This document shows, one piece after another, positions 45,116 to 52,711 of a stretch of 64,000 bases of DNA (position 1 is the first letter of the stretch; the number at the start of each line of letters is the position of its first letter). The notes under the pieces are model-generated. The model had not been told where the DNA came from. It made no database searches and saw only the letters and a list, made by a program, of their open reading frames with translations. Origin of the DNA: Poriferisocius sp965200775 (GTDB lineage Bacteria; Actinomycetota; Acidimicrobiia; Acidimicrobiales; Bin134); the NCBI GenBank assembly GCA_965200775.1, contig OZ241383.1:434001-498000 (forward strand), in the 5' to 3' direction. A program made the position numbers and the translations under genes.

Positions 45116-45994
45116 GTGATCGACCCGCCGGCTGAGATCCGTCGGCTCGTCTACCTCGGCACCCCATCGGAATCGGTTCCGTTCCTCGAAGCGCTGGCCG
45201 AGGCCGGGTTCGAGCTTCCCCTGGTGGTGACCCAGACCGACAAGCGGCGTGGACGGCGGGCTGTTCCCACCCCGAGCCCGGTCAAGTCTGCGGCCCAGAG
45301 CCTGGGCATCCCGGTCACTTCGGAAATCGACGACGTGCTGGAGGTTGATGCCGACCTAGGGGTGGTGGTGGCGTTCGGGCAGATAATCAAGCCCCACGTG
45401 CTGGCCCGGCTGGCCATGGTCAACGTCCACTTCTCGCTGCTGCCCCGCTGGAGGGGAGCGGCTCCGGTTGAGCGGGCCATCCTGGCCGGAGACTCGCTCA
45501 CCGGGGTGTGCCTAATGGAGGTTGCCGAGGGGCTCGACACCGGCCGGGTACACAAACGGGTGGAGATTCCCATTGCCCCCGACGCCACCGCGGCGTCTCT
45601 ACAGGCCGAGATGATCGACGCTGCCGTCCCCATGCTGGTGGGATCGCTGCGCGACGGCCTGGGCCCGCCCGAGCCCCAGCTAGGCGAGCCGGTGTACGCG
45701 GCCAAGATCACCCGTGACGATCTGCGCTTGCACTGGGAGCAGCCGGCAGAGTTGCTTTATCGACAGGTGCGGGTGGGTGGCGCCTGGACAACCTGGCGAG
45801 GCAGGACGCTCAAAATCTGGGCGGCGGAATCGGTCGGCGGGTCGGGGCATCCCGGGGAGCTGGACGGCCCCCTGGTCGGCACCGGTCGGGGCCGGTTGCG
45901 GCTGGTGGAGGTGCAGGCCGAGGGCAAGGCCCGCCAACCTGCCGAGGCGTGGCTCCGGGGGACACGCCCAAACCCCGGCGACCGGCTGGTATGA
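45116..45994 (+). CDS. fmt: Methionyl-tRNA formyltransferase
   Basis: Formylates initiator Met-tRNA using 10-formyltetrahydrofolate. The 292 residues have RLVYLGTPSESVPFLEAL, the active site VNVHFSLLPRWRGAAPVERA and the C-terminal tRNA-binding domain. GTG 45116 is the best start. The stop overlaps the rsmB ATG. Confidence 0.94.
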   Translation: MIDPPAEIRRLVYLGTPSESVPFLEALAEAGFELPLVVTQTDKRRGRRAVPTPSPVKSAAQSLGIPVTSEIDDVLEVDADLGVVVAFGQIIKPHVLARLAMVNVHFSLLPRWRGAAPVERAILAGDSLTGVCLMEVAEGLDTGRVHKRVEIPIAPDATAASLQAEMIDAAVPMLVGSLRDGLGPPEPQLGEPVYAAKITRDDLRLHWEQPAELLYRQVRVGGAWTTWRGRTLKIWAAESVGGSGHPGELDGPLVGTGRGRLRLVEVQAEGKARQPAEAWLRGTRPNPGDRLV

Positions 45995-47124
45995 AAAATC
46001 CCCGGGCCATCGCTGCCAGGCTGCTGGACCGGATCGAAAGGGACGACGCCTACGCCAATCTGGTGCTGGCCTCGGCCGATCTGCCCGAGCGCGACGCCCC
46101 GCTCATCACCGAGATGTTCTACGGGGCCACCCGCATGAGGCGGGCCCTCGACCACCTCATCGACGGCTTCGTGGCCGACCCACCCGATCTGAGCACCCGC
46201 AACCTCCTGCGAATCGGGGCCTACCAGCTTCACCTGATGTCCACCCCCACCTACGCCGCGGTCAGCGAGACGGTGGCGGCCGCTCCCCGGTCCCGCCGGG
46301 GGTTCGTCAACGCCGTCCTTCGCCGGGTGGCCGAGCTGGAGCCCGACTGGTCTTCCGATAAGGGCTGGCCTTCTGCCGCAGTGCGGCTGAGCTACCCGGA
46401 TTGGATGGTCGAGCGGCTGGAGGCCGACCTCGGGGCAACCAACGCTCACGCCGCCCTGGAGCAGATGAACCGGCCGATGCCAACCGCCATCCGCCCCGAC
46501 GGCTACGGCCAGGATCGAGCTTCGCAATGGGTGGCCGAGCTGGTCCATCCTCAGCCCGCCGAGCGGGTGCTCGACATGTGCGCCGGCCCGGGGGGTAAGG
46601 CCACCGCGCTGGCTCGCAGCACGGCGACGGTGGTAGCCGCCGATTATCACCGGCATCGGGCCTCGATGGTGGCAGCCAACGCGGCCCGCACCGGCTCAAC
46701 CCTGGCCGGCGTCGTCACGGCCAACGGCTGCCACCCGCCGTTTCGCCCCGGCATCTTCGACCGAGTGCTGGTGGACGCCCCCTGCTCCGGGCTGGGAGCG
46801 TTGGGGCGGCGGGCCGATGCCCGCTGGCGGGTTACCCCCAACGACGTGGAGGAGCTGGCCCGCTTGCAAGCCGACCTGGTGCGGTCCGCGTTTGATTTGG
46901 TCCGACCGGGTGGTGTGGTGATCTACAGCGTCTGCACCATGACCACCGCCGAAACAGCCGCCATCGACGACATGGTGGCCGAGGAGTTCCCTGGATTCGA
47001 CCCCATGCCTTTGGCTGATGTCCGGTGGCGTCCCAGAGCCCGTGGAGCCCAGGTGCTGCCCCAACACCACCAGACCGACGCCATGTTCGCTGCCATCTAC
47101 CGAGCGCCCGACGGCAAGCCATGA
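45991..47124 (+). CDS. rsmB: 16S rRNA (cytosine-C5) methyltransferase RsmB
   Basis: Methylates a cytosine of 16S rRNA. An N-terminal NusB-like RNA-binding domain (residues 1-130) precedes the SAM domain with LDMCAGPGGKATALA. The two cysteines of the RNA m5C class are in DAPCSGLGALGRR and YSVCTMTTAE. ATG 45991 overlaps the fmt stop (ATGA) and gives 377 residues. The fmt-rsmB order is conserved in actinobacteria. Confidence 0.92.
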   Translation: MKNPRAIAARLLDRIERDDAYANLVLASADLPERDAPLITEMFYGATRMRRALDHLIDGFVADPPDLSTRNLLRIGAYQLHLMSTPTYAAVSETVAAAPRSRRGFVNAVLRRVAELEPDWSSDKGWPSAAVRLSYPDWMVERLEADLGATNAHAALEQMNRPMPTAIRPDGYGQDRASQWVAELVHPQPAERVLDMCAGPGGKATALARSTATVVAADYHRHRASMVAANAARTGSTLAGVVTANGCHPPFRPGIFDRVLVDAPCSGLGALGRRADARWRVTPNDVEELARLQADLVRSAFDLVRPGGVVIYSVCTMTTAETAAIDDMVAEEFPGFDPMPLADVRWRPRARGAQVLPQHHQTDAMFAAIYRAPDGKP

Positions 47125-47158
47125 GCGATCGAGCCCCCGGTGGGTAGCCTGGCAAACC

Positions 47159-47647
47159 ATGAGTGATCAAGAGACAGCGGGCCTGGCAGCCAAAGTCCTC
47201 ACCGTTTCCGACGGGGTGATCGCCGGAACCCGCCAGGACGGCTCGGGCGACGCCTTGGTGGAGCTGCTCGGCGCCCAGGGGTACCGGGTGGCCGACCGCA
47301 GGGCGGTTGAGGACGGTGTCGAGTCGGTAAGCGACGCCCTGTTGGAGATGTCCGACGGGTTTGCCGGGCTCATCGTCACCACCGGGGGCACCGGTTTCGG
47401 CCCCCGAGACCTCACCCCCGAGGGAACCGCCGCCGTACTGGAGCGCCGGGCCGACGGCCTTGCCGAGGCGTCCCGGCTGGTGAGCCCGTTCGGTCGGCTG
47501 TCACGGGCCATTGCGGGCACCAGAGGCACGGCGCTGATCGTGAACCTGCCCGGCTCACCCAAAGGGTCGGTGGAATGCCTGGAGGCGGTGCTCGACGTCA
47601 TTCCCCACGCGCTGCGCCTGCTGGCCGACCAGCCAACCGAGCATTGA
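47159..47647 (+). CDS. mogA: Molybdopterin adenylyltransferase-like protein (MogA/MoaB family)
   Basis: Adenylylates molybdopterin ahead of molybdenum insertion. The 162 residues have KVLTVSDGVIAGTRQD, the MPT-binding TTGGTGFGPRDLTPE and NLPGSPKGSVE. MogA and MoaB cannot be separated by eye. TAGCCT (47145-47150) lies 9 nt before ATG 47159. The stop overlaps the ribD start. No other molybdenum-cofactor gene is in the window. Confidence 0.85.
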   Translation: MSDQETAGLAAKVLTVSDGVIAGTRQDGSGDALVELLGAQGYRVADRRAVEDGVESVSDALLEMSDGFAGLIVTTGGTGFGPRDLTPEGTAAVLERRADGLAEASRLVSPFGRLSRAIAGTRGTALIVNLPGSPKGSVECLEAVLDVIPHALRLLADQPTEH

Positions 47648-48669
47648 CACCTCCCAGCACCGGCCCCGAAAATCACACCAGCCAGATGATGGAGCGGGCG
47701 CTGGCCGCGGCCCGCACATGCCGGCTGGTCACCTCCCCCAACCCGTGGGTTGGGTGTGTGATCGACACCGGAGACGCCCAGTTCACCGGGACAACCTCGC
47801 CACCGGGGGCCAACCACGCCGAGATCAACGCCCTTGAGGCCGCCGGCGAACGGGCCCGGGGCGCCGACCTCTACACCACCTTGGAGCCGTGCCACCATCA
47901 GGGTCGCACCGGTCCGTGTACCGAGGCCATCGTCGCCGCCGGCATCGCTCGGGTGTTCGTGGCCATCCAAGACCCCGACCTGCAAGTTTCCGGACGTGGG
48001 GTTGCCGCTCTCCGAGAGGCCGGAATCACGGTAGAGACCGAGGTGCGAGCGGCCGAGGCCACCGAGCAGCTCGCCCCCTACCTTAAGCACCGGCGAACCG
48101 GCCGCCCCTGGGTGGTGCTGAAGCTGGCCGCCACTCTGGACGGCCGCATCGCCGCTCCCGATGCCACAAGCCGCTGGATCACCGGCCCCGAAGCCCGGTC
48201 CGACGTCCACAGGCTGCGAGCCGAGAGCGACGCCGTGCTGGTGGGAGCAGGCACCGTTCGAGCCGACGACCCGGCTCTCACCGTGCGCGACTGGCATCCA
48301 CCCCCCGGTGTGACCCCCCGTTCCGGTCAGCCGCAGCGGGTGGTGCTGGGCTCAGCCCCGCCCGACGCCCGCATCCACCCGGCCTTGGAGCTGGACGGGC
48401 CGCTGGAAGAGGTGCTCGACGAGCTGGGGGGCCGTGGCGTGATCCAACTCCTGGTCGAAGGGGGAGCGGCCACAGCGGCCGCCTTCCACCGGTTGGGCTT
48501 GGTGGACCAGTACTGCGTGTATCTGGCTCCGGCCCTGTTCGGAGGTGACGACGGCCGGGCCATGTTCACCGGTCCAGGCGCGGCCACCATTTCGGACCTG
48601 TGGCGGGGGGAGATCACCTCGGTGGTCAAACTGGGACCCGACCTGAGGATCGACCTTTCGCCCGCCTGA
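47644..48669 (+). CDS. ribD: Bifunctional riboflavin biosynthesis deaminase/reductase
   Basis: Deaminates and reduces the pyrimidine intermediate of riboflavin synthesis. The deaminase half has SPNPWVGCVI, the zinc ligands HAEINAL and PCHHQGRTGPC. The reductase half has RPWVVLKLAATLDGRIAAPD, VGAGTVRADDP and LLVEGGA. TTG 47644 overlaps the mogA stop as TTGA; ATG 47686 (MMERALAAAR) is the alternative. The reductase is shorter than usual between VVLGSAPPDARIHP and LLVEGG. No other rib gene follows. Confidence 0.88.
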   Translation: MTPPSTGPENHTSQMMERALAAARTCRLVTSPNPWVGCVIDTGDAQFTGTTSPPGANHAEINALEAAGERARGADLYTTLEPCHHQGRTGPCTEAIVAAGIARVFVAIQDPDLQVSGRGVAALREAGITVETEVRAAEATEQLAPYLKHRRTGRPWVVLKLAATLDGRIAAPDATSRWITGPEARSDVHRLRAESDAVLVGAGTVRADDPALTVRDWHPPPGVTPRSGQPQRVVLGSAPPDARIHPALELDGPLEEVLDELGGRGVIQLLVEGGAATAAAFHRLGLVDQYCVYLAPALFGGDDGRAMFTGPGAATISDLWRGEITSVVKLGPDLRIDLSPA

Positions 48670-48790
48670 ACGGCAGGACTGCGCGGCAAGCCCGAACAAC
48701 ACGGCCGGTCGACCAGCCCGGCCTCAACCCCGGCCCCAACCCGAGATGGCAACTCCATCTATTGACTCCCGGCTGGCTGCCGATGGCCGG

Positions 48791-48796
48791 TAGCGT
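48791..48796 (+). promoter_or_regulatory. Candidate -10 for hisG
   Basis: TAGCGT ends 7 nt before ATG 48803. TTGACT lies at 48762-48767, but the 23-nt spacer is too long for a standard promoter. Confidence 0.45.
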
Positions 48797-48802
48797 GGAG
48801 TC

Positions 48803-49678
48803 ATGCTCTCTTTGGTGCTGCCCAAGGGCTCGCTGGAAAAATCGACCCTGGAGCTCTTCGACGCCGCCGATATCCCGGTGAACCGCAGCTCGGATGTTGC
48901 CTACAAGGGAACGATCAACGACCCCCGCATCGACCAGGTTCGCATCCTGCGCCCCCAGGAGATCCCCCGGTACGTGGCCGACGGGCTGTTCGATCTGGGC
49001 ATCACAGGGAGGGACTGGGTTGTCGAGACCGGCAGCGAGGTGGTGTCGCTGGGCGAACTCCGCTATTCGAAAAACACCTCCAGGCCGATCCGGATGGTGC
49101 TGGCCGTCCCGGCTGAGTCCCCGTGGAACGCTGTCGAGGATCTCCCTCAGGGGGTGAGGATCTCCAGCGAGTACCCCGAACTGACCCGGCGCTTCTTCGA
49201 GGAACTGGGGATACAAGCCGACATCGCCCTGTCCTACGGTGCCACCGAGGCCAAAGCCCCCGACATTGTGGATGCGGTGGTGGAGATCACCGAGACCGGT
49301 CGGGCGCTGCGAGCGGCCGGCCTCAAGATCATCCACACCATCCTCACCTCCTACACCGAGCTGGTGGCCAACCCGGCCAGCTACGCCGACCCCCAGCGCC
49401 GTCACGCCATGGAGCAGATTCACACCTTGCTGTGCGGGGTGCTGGAAGCAAGGGGCAAGGTGCTCGTGAAGATGAACGTGCCCGACGGGAACCTGGACAA
49501 GGTGATCGACCTGCTGCCGTCCATGAAAGCGCCCACGGTCAACGAGCTTTTCGGAGGCCACGGATATGCGGTGGAAACGGTGGTGCCCAAGGCCGACATC
49601 AACATCTTGATTCCCGACCTGCGCGACGCCGGTGCCTGCGACATCATCGAGCTGCCCCTGGCCAAGATCGTCCACTGA
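48803..49678 (+). CDS. hisG: ATP phosphoribosyltransferase, long form
   Basis: First step of histidine synthesis, joining ATP and PRPP. The 291 residues include the catalytic domains (LVLPKGSLEKSTLELFD, DLGITGRDWV, IVDAVVEITETGRAL). A C-terminal ACT-like regulatory domain (VKMNVPDGNLDKVIDLLPSM to IIELPLAKIVH) marks the histidine-inhibited HisG-L type that needs no HisZ. No other his gene is in the window. Confidence 0.94.
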   Translation: MLSLVLPKGSLEKSTLELFDAADIPVNRSSDVAYKGTINDPRIDQVRILRPQEIPRYVADGLFDLGITGRDWVVETGSEVVSLGELRYSKNTSRPIRMVLAVPAESPWNAVEDLPQGVRISSEYPELTRRFFEELGIQADIALSYGATEAKAPDIVDAVVEITETGRALRAAGLKIIHTILTSYTELVANPASYADPQRRHAMEQIHTLLCGVLEARGKVLVKMNVPDGNLDKVIDLLPSMKAPTVNELFGGHGYAVETVVPKADINILIPDLRDAGACDIIELPLAKIVH

Positions 49679-49715
49679 GCCGATTGGATTGCACTTGCTG
49701 GGAACCGGTGCGTCG

Positions 49716-49934
49716 ATGGCAGGGCGGGTGACGAGCTTCGACGAAGCCACTGGCTGGGGAGAGATCGCCGCCGACCACGAAGCGGGCAGCGTCGCTGGCT
49801 ATCCATTTCACTGCACCGCGGTTGTCGACGGCACCCGCACCATCGCGGTGGACACCCCGGTTACCTTCTCGCTTGCTCCCGGTCACCGAGGGGTGTGGGA
49901 GGCCACCGGCGTGGTTGTTCTGGCCGGGTCTTAA
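49716..49934 (+). CDS. Cold-shock-domain-like protein
   Basis: A 72-residue single-domain protein: GRVTSFDEATGWGEIAAD, then YPFHCTAVVDGTRTIAVDTP. This is the cold-shock/OB fold variant common in actinobacteria, with weaker RNP motifs than CspA. ATG 49716 is the best start although no strong ribosome-binding site is seen. It starts 37 bp after hisG and overlaps the convergent DUF1844 gene by 4 bp. Confidence 0.75.
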   Translation: MAGRVTSFDEATGWGEIAADHEAGSVAGYPFHCTAVVDGTRTIAVDTPVTFSLAPGHRGVWEATGVVVLAGS

Positions 49935-50386
49935 TCGTCGGCACTCTCGGGTTCCTCAACCGCCCGTGACACCTGCACAAACGCCATGCGGATCTGGTGG
50001 AGGGCGTCCTTCAGCGTGGCCTCGTGCTCTCCGAGGCGGCCCTCCAACCCGTCCACCAGCACGCCGAGGGCATCAATGGCCAGGCGAGCCTCGTCGAGGT
50101 TTGGCGGCTGCTGGCTCAGGTGGATGGCACCCAGCTCGTACAGGCCCATGGCGTGGTTTCCCACTACAACCGACGCCGGAGTGCCGGCGATCTGCTCCCG
50201 GGCCTCGGCCAACTGCCGGGCCATCTCCTCGGCTTCGGCCCGCTCCTCGTCGCTCAGCCCGGCCAGAGGATCGTCGGGAATCCCCGCGTCGGCAGGCCCC
50301 TGCGATGCAGCGGGTTGGCCGCCGCCGGCCCGCCCCCGGCCGTCGTCTATTGGTACCTCGCCCCCCGGCGTCCACAGTGTGCTCAT
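49931..50386 (-). CDS. DUF1844 family protein
   Basis: A 151-residue acidic protein of unknown role. The conserved segment YELGAIHLSQQPPNLDEARL followed by AIDALGVLVDGLEGRLGEHE fits DUF1844, which often lies beside infC in actinobacteria, as here. The N-terminal 60 residues are Gly/Pro/Ala-rich. AAGGAG lies 12 nt before the ATG. Confidence 0.78.
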   Translation of the reverse strand: MSTLWTPGGEVPIDDGRGRAGGGQPAASQGPADAGIPDDPLAGLSDEERAEAEEMARQLAEAREQIAGTPASVVVGNHAMGLYELGAIHLSQQPPNLDEARLAIDALGVLVDGLEGRLGEHEATLKDALHQIRMAFVQVSRAVEEPESADD

Positions 50387-50591
50387 GGTTTCGTGCTCCT
50401 TGCGACTGGGTGCTCACCGCCCATCATGACAGTGTGCAAATGGTTGCTCTTGGATCCTTGTTGGCCGGTCTTTGGCCCCGTCTGGCGTTTTTGTCTCCCA
50501 ACGCTGATACTGTTACCCCGCAACTCAAGCACGCAAGTGGGGTCGCCCAAAGATTCCGGCGTGCCAGTCCCAATTGTCGAGAGAGAGGATT

Positions 50592-50612
50592 ATGCGCATT
50601 GCAGAGCGGTGA
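50592..50612 (+). CDS. Six-codon upstream reading frame ahead of infC
   Basis: ATG 50592 sits behind GAGAGAGGAT and encodes MRIAER, then TGA at 50610. It is in the same frame as infC and ends inside the GGTGATC that would serve infC. It may couple ribosomes onto the infC start. The 205 bp upstream, to the DUF1844 start, has no recognisable gene. Confidence 0.4.
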   Translation: MRIAER

Positions 50613-50618
50613 TCGGCC

Positions 50619-51278
50619 ATAGCTTCGGCAGATGCTGAGCCCCGGATCAACGACCGGATCAGAGCCCGAGAGGTTCGTCTGGTGGCTCCGGATGGGCAGC
50701 AGATCGGAATTCGCCTTCTGCCAGAGGCGTTGGACATGGCTCGTGACGCCGGCTTGGACTTGGTGGAGGTCGCTGAGAAAGCGAACCCGCCGGTCTGTCG
50801 GATCATGGACTACGGCAAGTACAAGTACGAGGCCGCCCAGCGAGCCAAGGAATCTCGGCGCAACAGCACCAACATCATCGTCAAGGAGATGAAGTACCGG
50901 CCCAAGATCGGCCCCGGCGACTTTGAGACCAAAACCCGCAAAGTGCGGAGCTTCCTGGAGGAGGGTCACAAGGTCAAGGTCACGATCATGTTCCGGGGCC
51001 GTGAGGTGCATCATCCCGAGTTGGGGAAGCGAATCCTCGATGGTGTTGCCGCCGAGGTGGAGGAAGTGGCCAAGATAGAGGTCTATCCTCGATTGGACGG
51101 CCGTAACATGGTGATGGTTCTGGGGCCGGGAAAGAAAAAGTCCCGCAAACAGACCTCCAAATCCGCATCGGCGGCCGCGGCCACAGACGCTCCAGCCGAG
51201 CAACCTTCGCAAACAGAGGATGCTCCAGAGAGCGAAGCCCGATTGAGCGACACCGCTCCGGAAAGCGCAGATAGCTGA
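50619..51278 (+). CDS. infC: Translation initiation factor IF-3 with non-canonical start
   Basis: Keeps ribosomal subunits apart and proofreads start codons. The conserved N-terminus AEPRINDRIRAREVRLV lies upstream of the first GTG (50682). Between it and an in-frame TGA (50610) the best candidate start is ATA 50619, preceded by GGTGATC complementary to the 16S 3' end. The body has RIMDYGKYKYEAAQRAKESR and VKVTIMFRGREVHHPELG. E. coli infC starts at AUU and controls itself through that rare codon. A Ser/Ala/Glu tail ends the protein; 219 residues from ATA. Confidence 0.93.
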   Translation: MASADAEPRINDRIRAREVRLVAPDGQQIGIRLLPEALDMARDAGLDLVEVAEKANPPVCRIMDYGKYKYEAAQRAKESRRNSTNIIVKEMKYRPKIGPGDFETKTRKVRSFLEEGHKVKVTIMFRGREVHHPELGKRILDGVAAEVEEVAKIEVYPRLDGRNMVMVLGPGKKKSRKQTSKSASAAAATDAPAEQPSQTEDAPESEARLSDTAPESADS

Positions 51279-51279
51279 A

Positions 51280-51474
51280 ATGCCCAAGATGAAAACCCAC
51301 CGTGGCGCGGCCAAGCGGTTCAAGACAACCGGCACCGGTAAGCTGCGCCGCCGCAGTGCCTACAAGAACCACATTCTCGAGAAGAAGGCCCCCAAGCGCA
51401 AGCGGCAGCTCCGGGGCCCTTCTCAGGTGTCGTCGGCCGATGCCCCGGCGGTGAAGCGCCAGCTGGGGCTGTGA
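51280..51474 (+). CDS. rpmI: 50S ribosomal protein L35
   Basis: The 64-residue basic protein MPKMKTHRGAAKRFKTTGTG is the L35 signature. It begins 1 bp after the infC stop and precedes rplT, the universal infC-rpmI-rplT order. Confidence 0.96.
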   Translation: MPKMKTHRGAAKRFKTTGTGKLRRRSAYKNHILEKKAPKRKRQLRGPSQVSSADAPAVKRQLGL

Positions 51475-51517
51475 GCTTCAGAGAACCAACCACCCGATAA
51501 TCCAGGAGAATCGAATT

Positions 51518-51895
51518 ATGGCCAGGGTCAAGCGCGCTGCTACCGCTCGCAAGCGCCGCAGAGCTGTCCTCAAACGAGCCAAGGGCTACTACGGCAACAA
51601 GAGCCGCACGTTCCGAGCAGCCAATGAGCAATTGCTGCACAGCGGCCAGTACGCCTACCGGGATCGCCGGGCTCGCAAGGGCGAGTTCCGTCGCCTGTGG
51701 ATCCAGCGCATCAACGCCGCGTGTCGGCAGAACGGCACCACCTACAGCCGGTTCATCAACGGTCTCAAGCAGGCCGACGTGGAGGTTGACCGCAAGATCC
51801 TCGCTGATCTGGCCGTCAACGACCCCGAGGCGTTTGCCGCTCTGGTGGAAATAGCTCGGGGCGAGGCTGAGACAGCCGACGCCTCGGCGGGATAG
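51518..51895 (+). CDS. rplT: 50S ribosomal protein L20
   Basis: rRNA-binding assembly protein of 125 residues. MARVKRAATARKRRRAVLKR, YYGNKSRTFRAANEQ and RRLWIQRINAACRQNG are typical of L20. ATG 51518 follows CAGGAG. In other bacteria L20 represses this operon; no leader structure for that was recognised here. Confidence 0.96.
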   Translation: MARVKRAATARKRRRAVLKRAKGYYGNKSRTFRAANEQLLHSGQYAYRDRRARKGEFRRLWIQRINAACRQNGTTYSRFINGLKQADVEVDRKILADLAVNDPEAFAALVEIARGEAETADASAG

Positions 51896-51924
51896 CACCA
51901 CTGCTCAGCTCACGAAATCCCCGG

Positions 51925-52671
51925 GTGGCGGAGCTGCGCCGCCTGGCCCACCGGCGCCGGGACCGGACATCAACCGGCAAGTTCGTTATCGACGGCCCGC
52001 TGTTGCTGGCCGAGGCTGTGGCATCGGGTGTTGAGCTGGTGGACGTGTTCGTCGAGCCGGGAGCCGACCTTGCCCGGGCCGGTGTCGGGCCGCAAGACCC
52101 CCCGGTGCTCGAAGGTGCCCCCAAAGTCCCGGTCTGGACGGTGGGTAAGGGGGTACTGGCCAAGGTGGGTTCGGTGGTCACGCCTCAGGGGGTCATGGCC
52201 ACGGCTCGCATTCCCGATCATGCGCCACCGGCTGACGTCGACTTCGTGGTCGAAGTCGCCGGGGTGGCCGATCCTGGAAACGCCGGCACCATCGTTCGCA
52301 GCGCGGTGGCCGCCGGGGCCCAGGCTGTGGTTTTCGGTGCCGGTTCGGTAGACCCGTGGAACCCCAAGACGGTGCGGGCTTCGGCCGGGGCGCTGTTTCG
52401 GGTTCCCCTGGCGGTGGCGGGGGATGTCGGCGAGCGGGTCGGAGCCGACGCCCATCGGGGCGAGCCCCACGACCTGGTTGACCTCACCGGCCCCCTAACC
52501 CTGGTGGTGGGAAACGAGTCCCACGGTCATGGGCCGGCCACCGAGGTGGACCGCTGGGTGCGCATACCCACCTCATCATCGGTCGAGTCGCTCAACGTGG
52601 CTTCGGCCGCCGCCGTGCTGTGTTTCGAGGTGGCCCGCCAGCGTCGCAGGGCCGGTCGGGAAGCCGGCTGA
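51925..52671 (+). CDS. SpoU/TrmH family RNA 2'-O-methyltransferase
   Basis: Trefoil-knot SAM methyltransferase for tRNA or 23S rRNA. Motif 1 is ADPGNAGTIVRSA, motif 2 is VVGNESHG, motif 3 is SLNVASAAAVLCFEVARQR. GTG 51925 gives 248 residues. The frame upstream reads LLSSRNPR before VAELRRLAHRR and matches the family N-terminus, so the true start may be CTG 51901 or ATA 51892. It lies next to rplT, as in many actinobacteria. Confidence 0.87.
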   Translation: MAELRRLAHRRRDRTSTGKFVIDGPLLLAEAVASGVELVDVFVEPGADLARAGVGPQDPPVLEGAPKVPVWTVGKGVLAKVGSVVTPQGVMATARIPDHAPPADVDFVVEVAGVADPGNAGTIVRSAVAAGAQAVVFGAGSVDPWNPKTVRASAGALFRVPLAVAGDVGERVGADAHRGEPHDLVDLTGPLTLVVGNESHGHGPATEVDRWVRIPTSSSVESLNVASAAAVLCFEVARQRRRAGREAG

Positions 52672-52711
52672 CTCGAGCTGGTCCACCCCGGAAGTACCTC
52701 AGGCTGGAACC

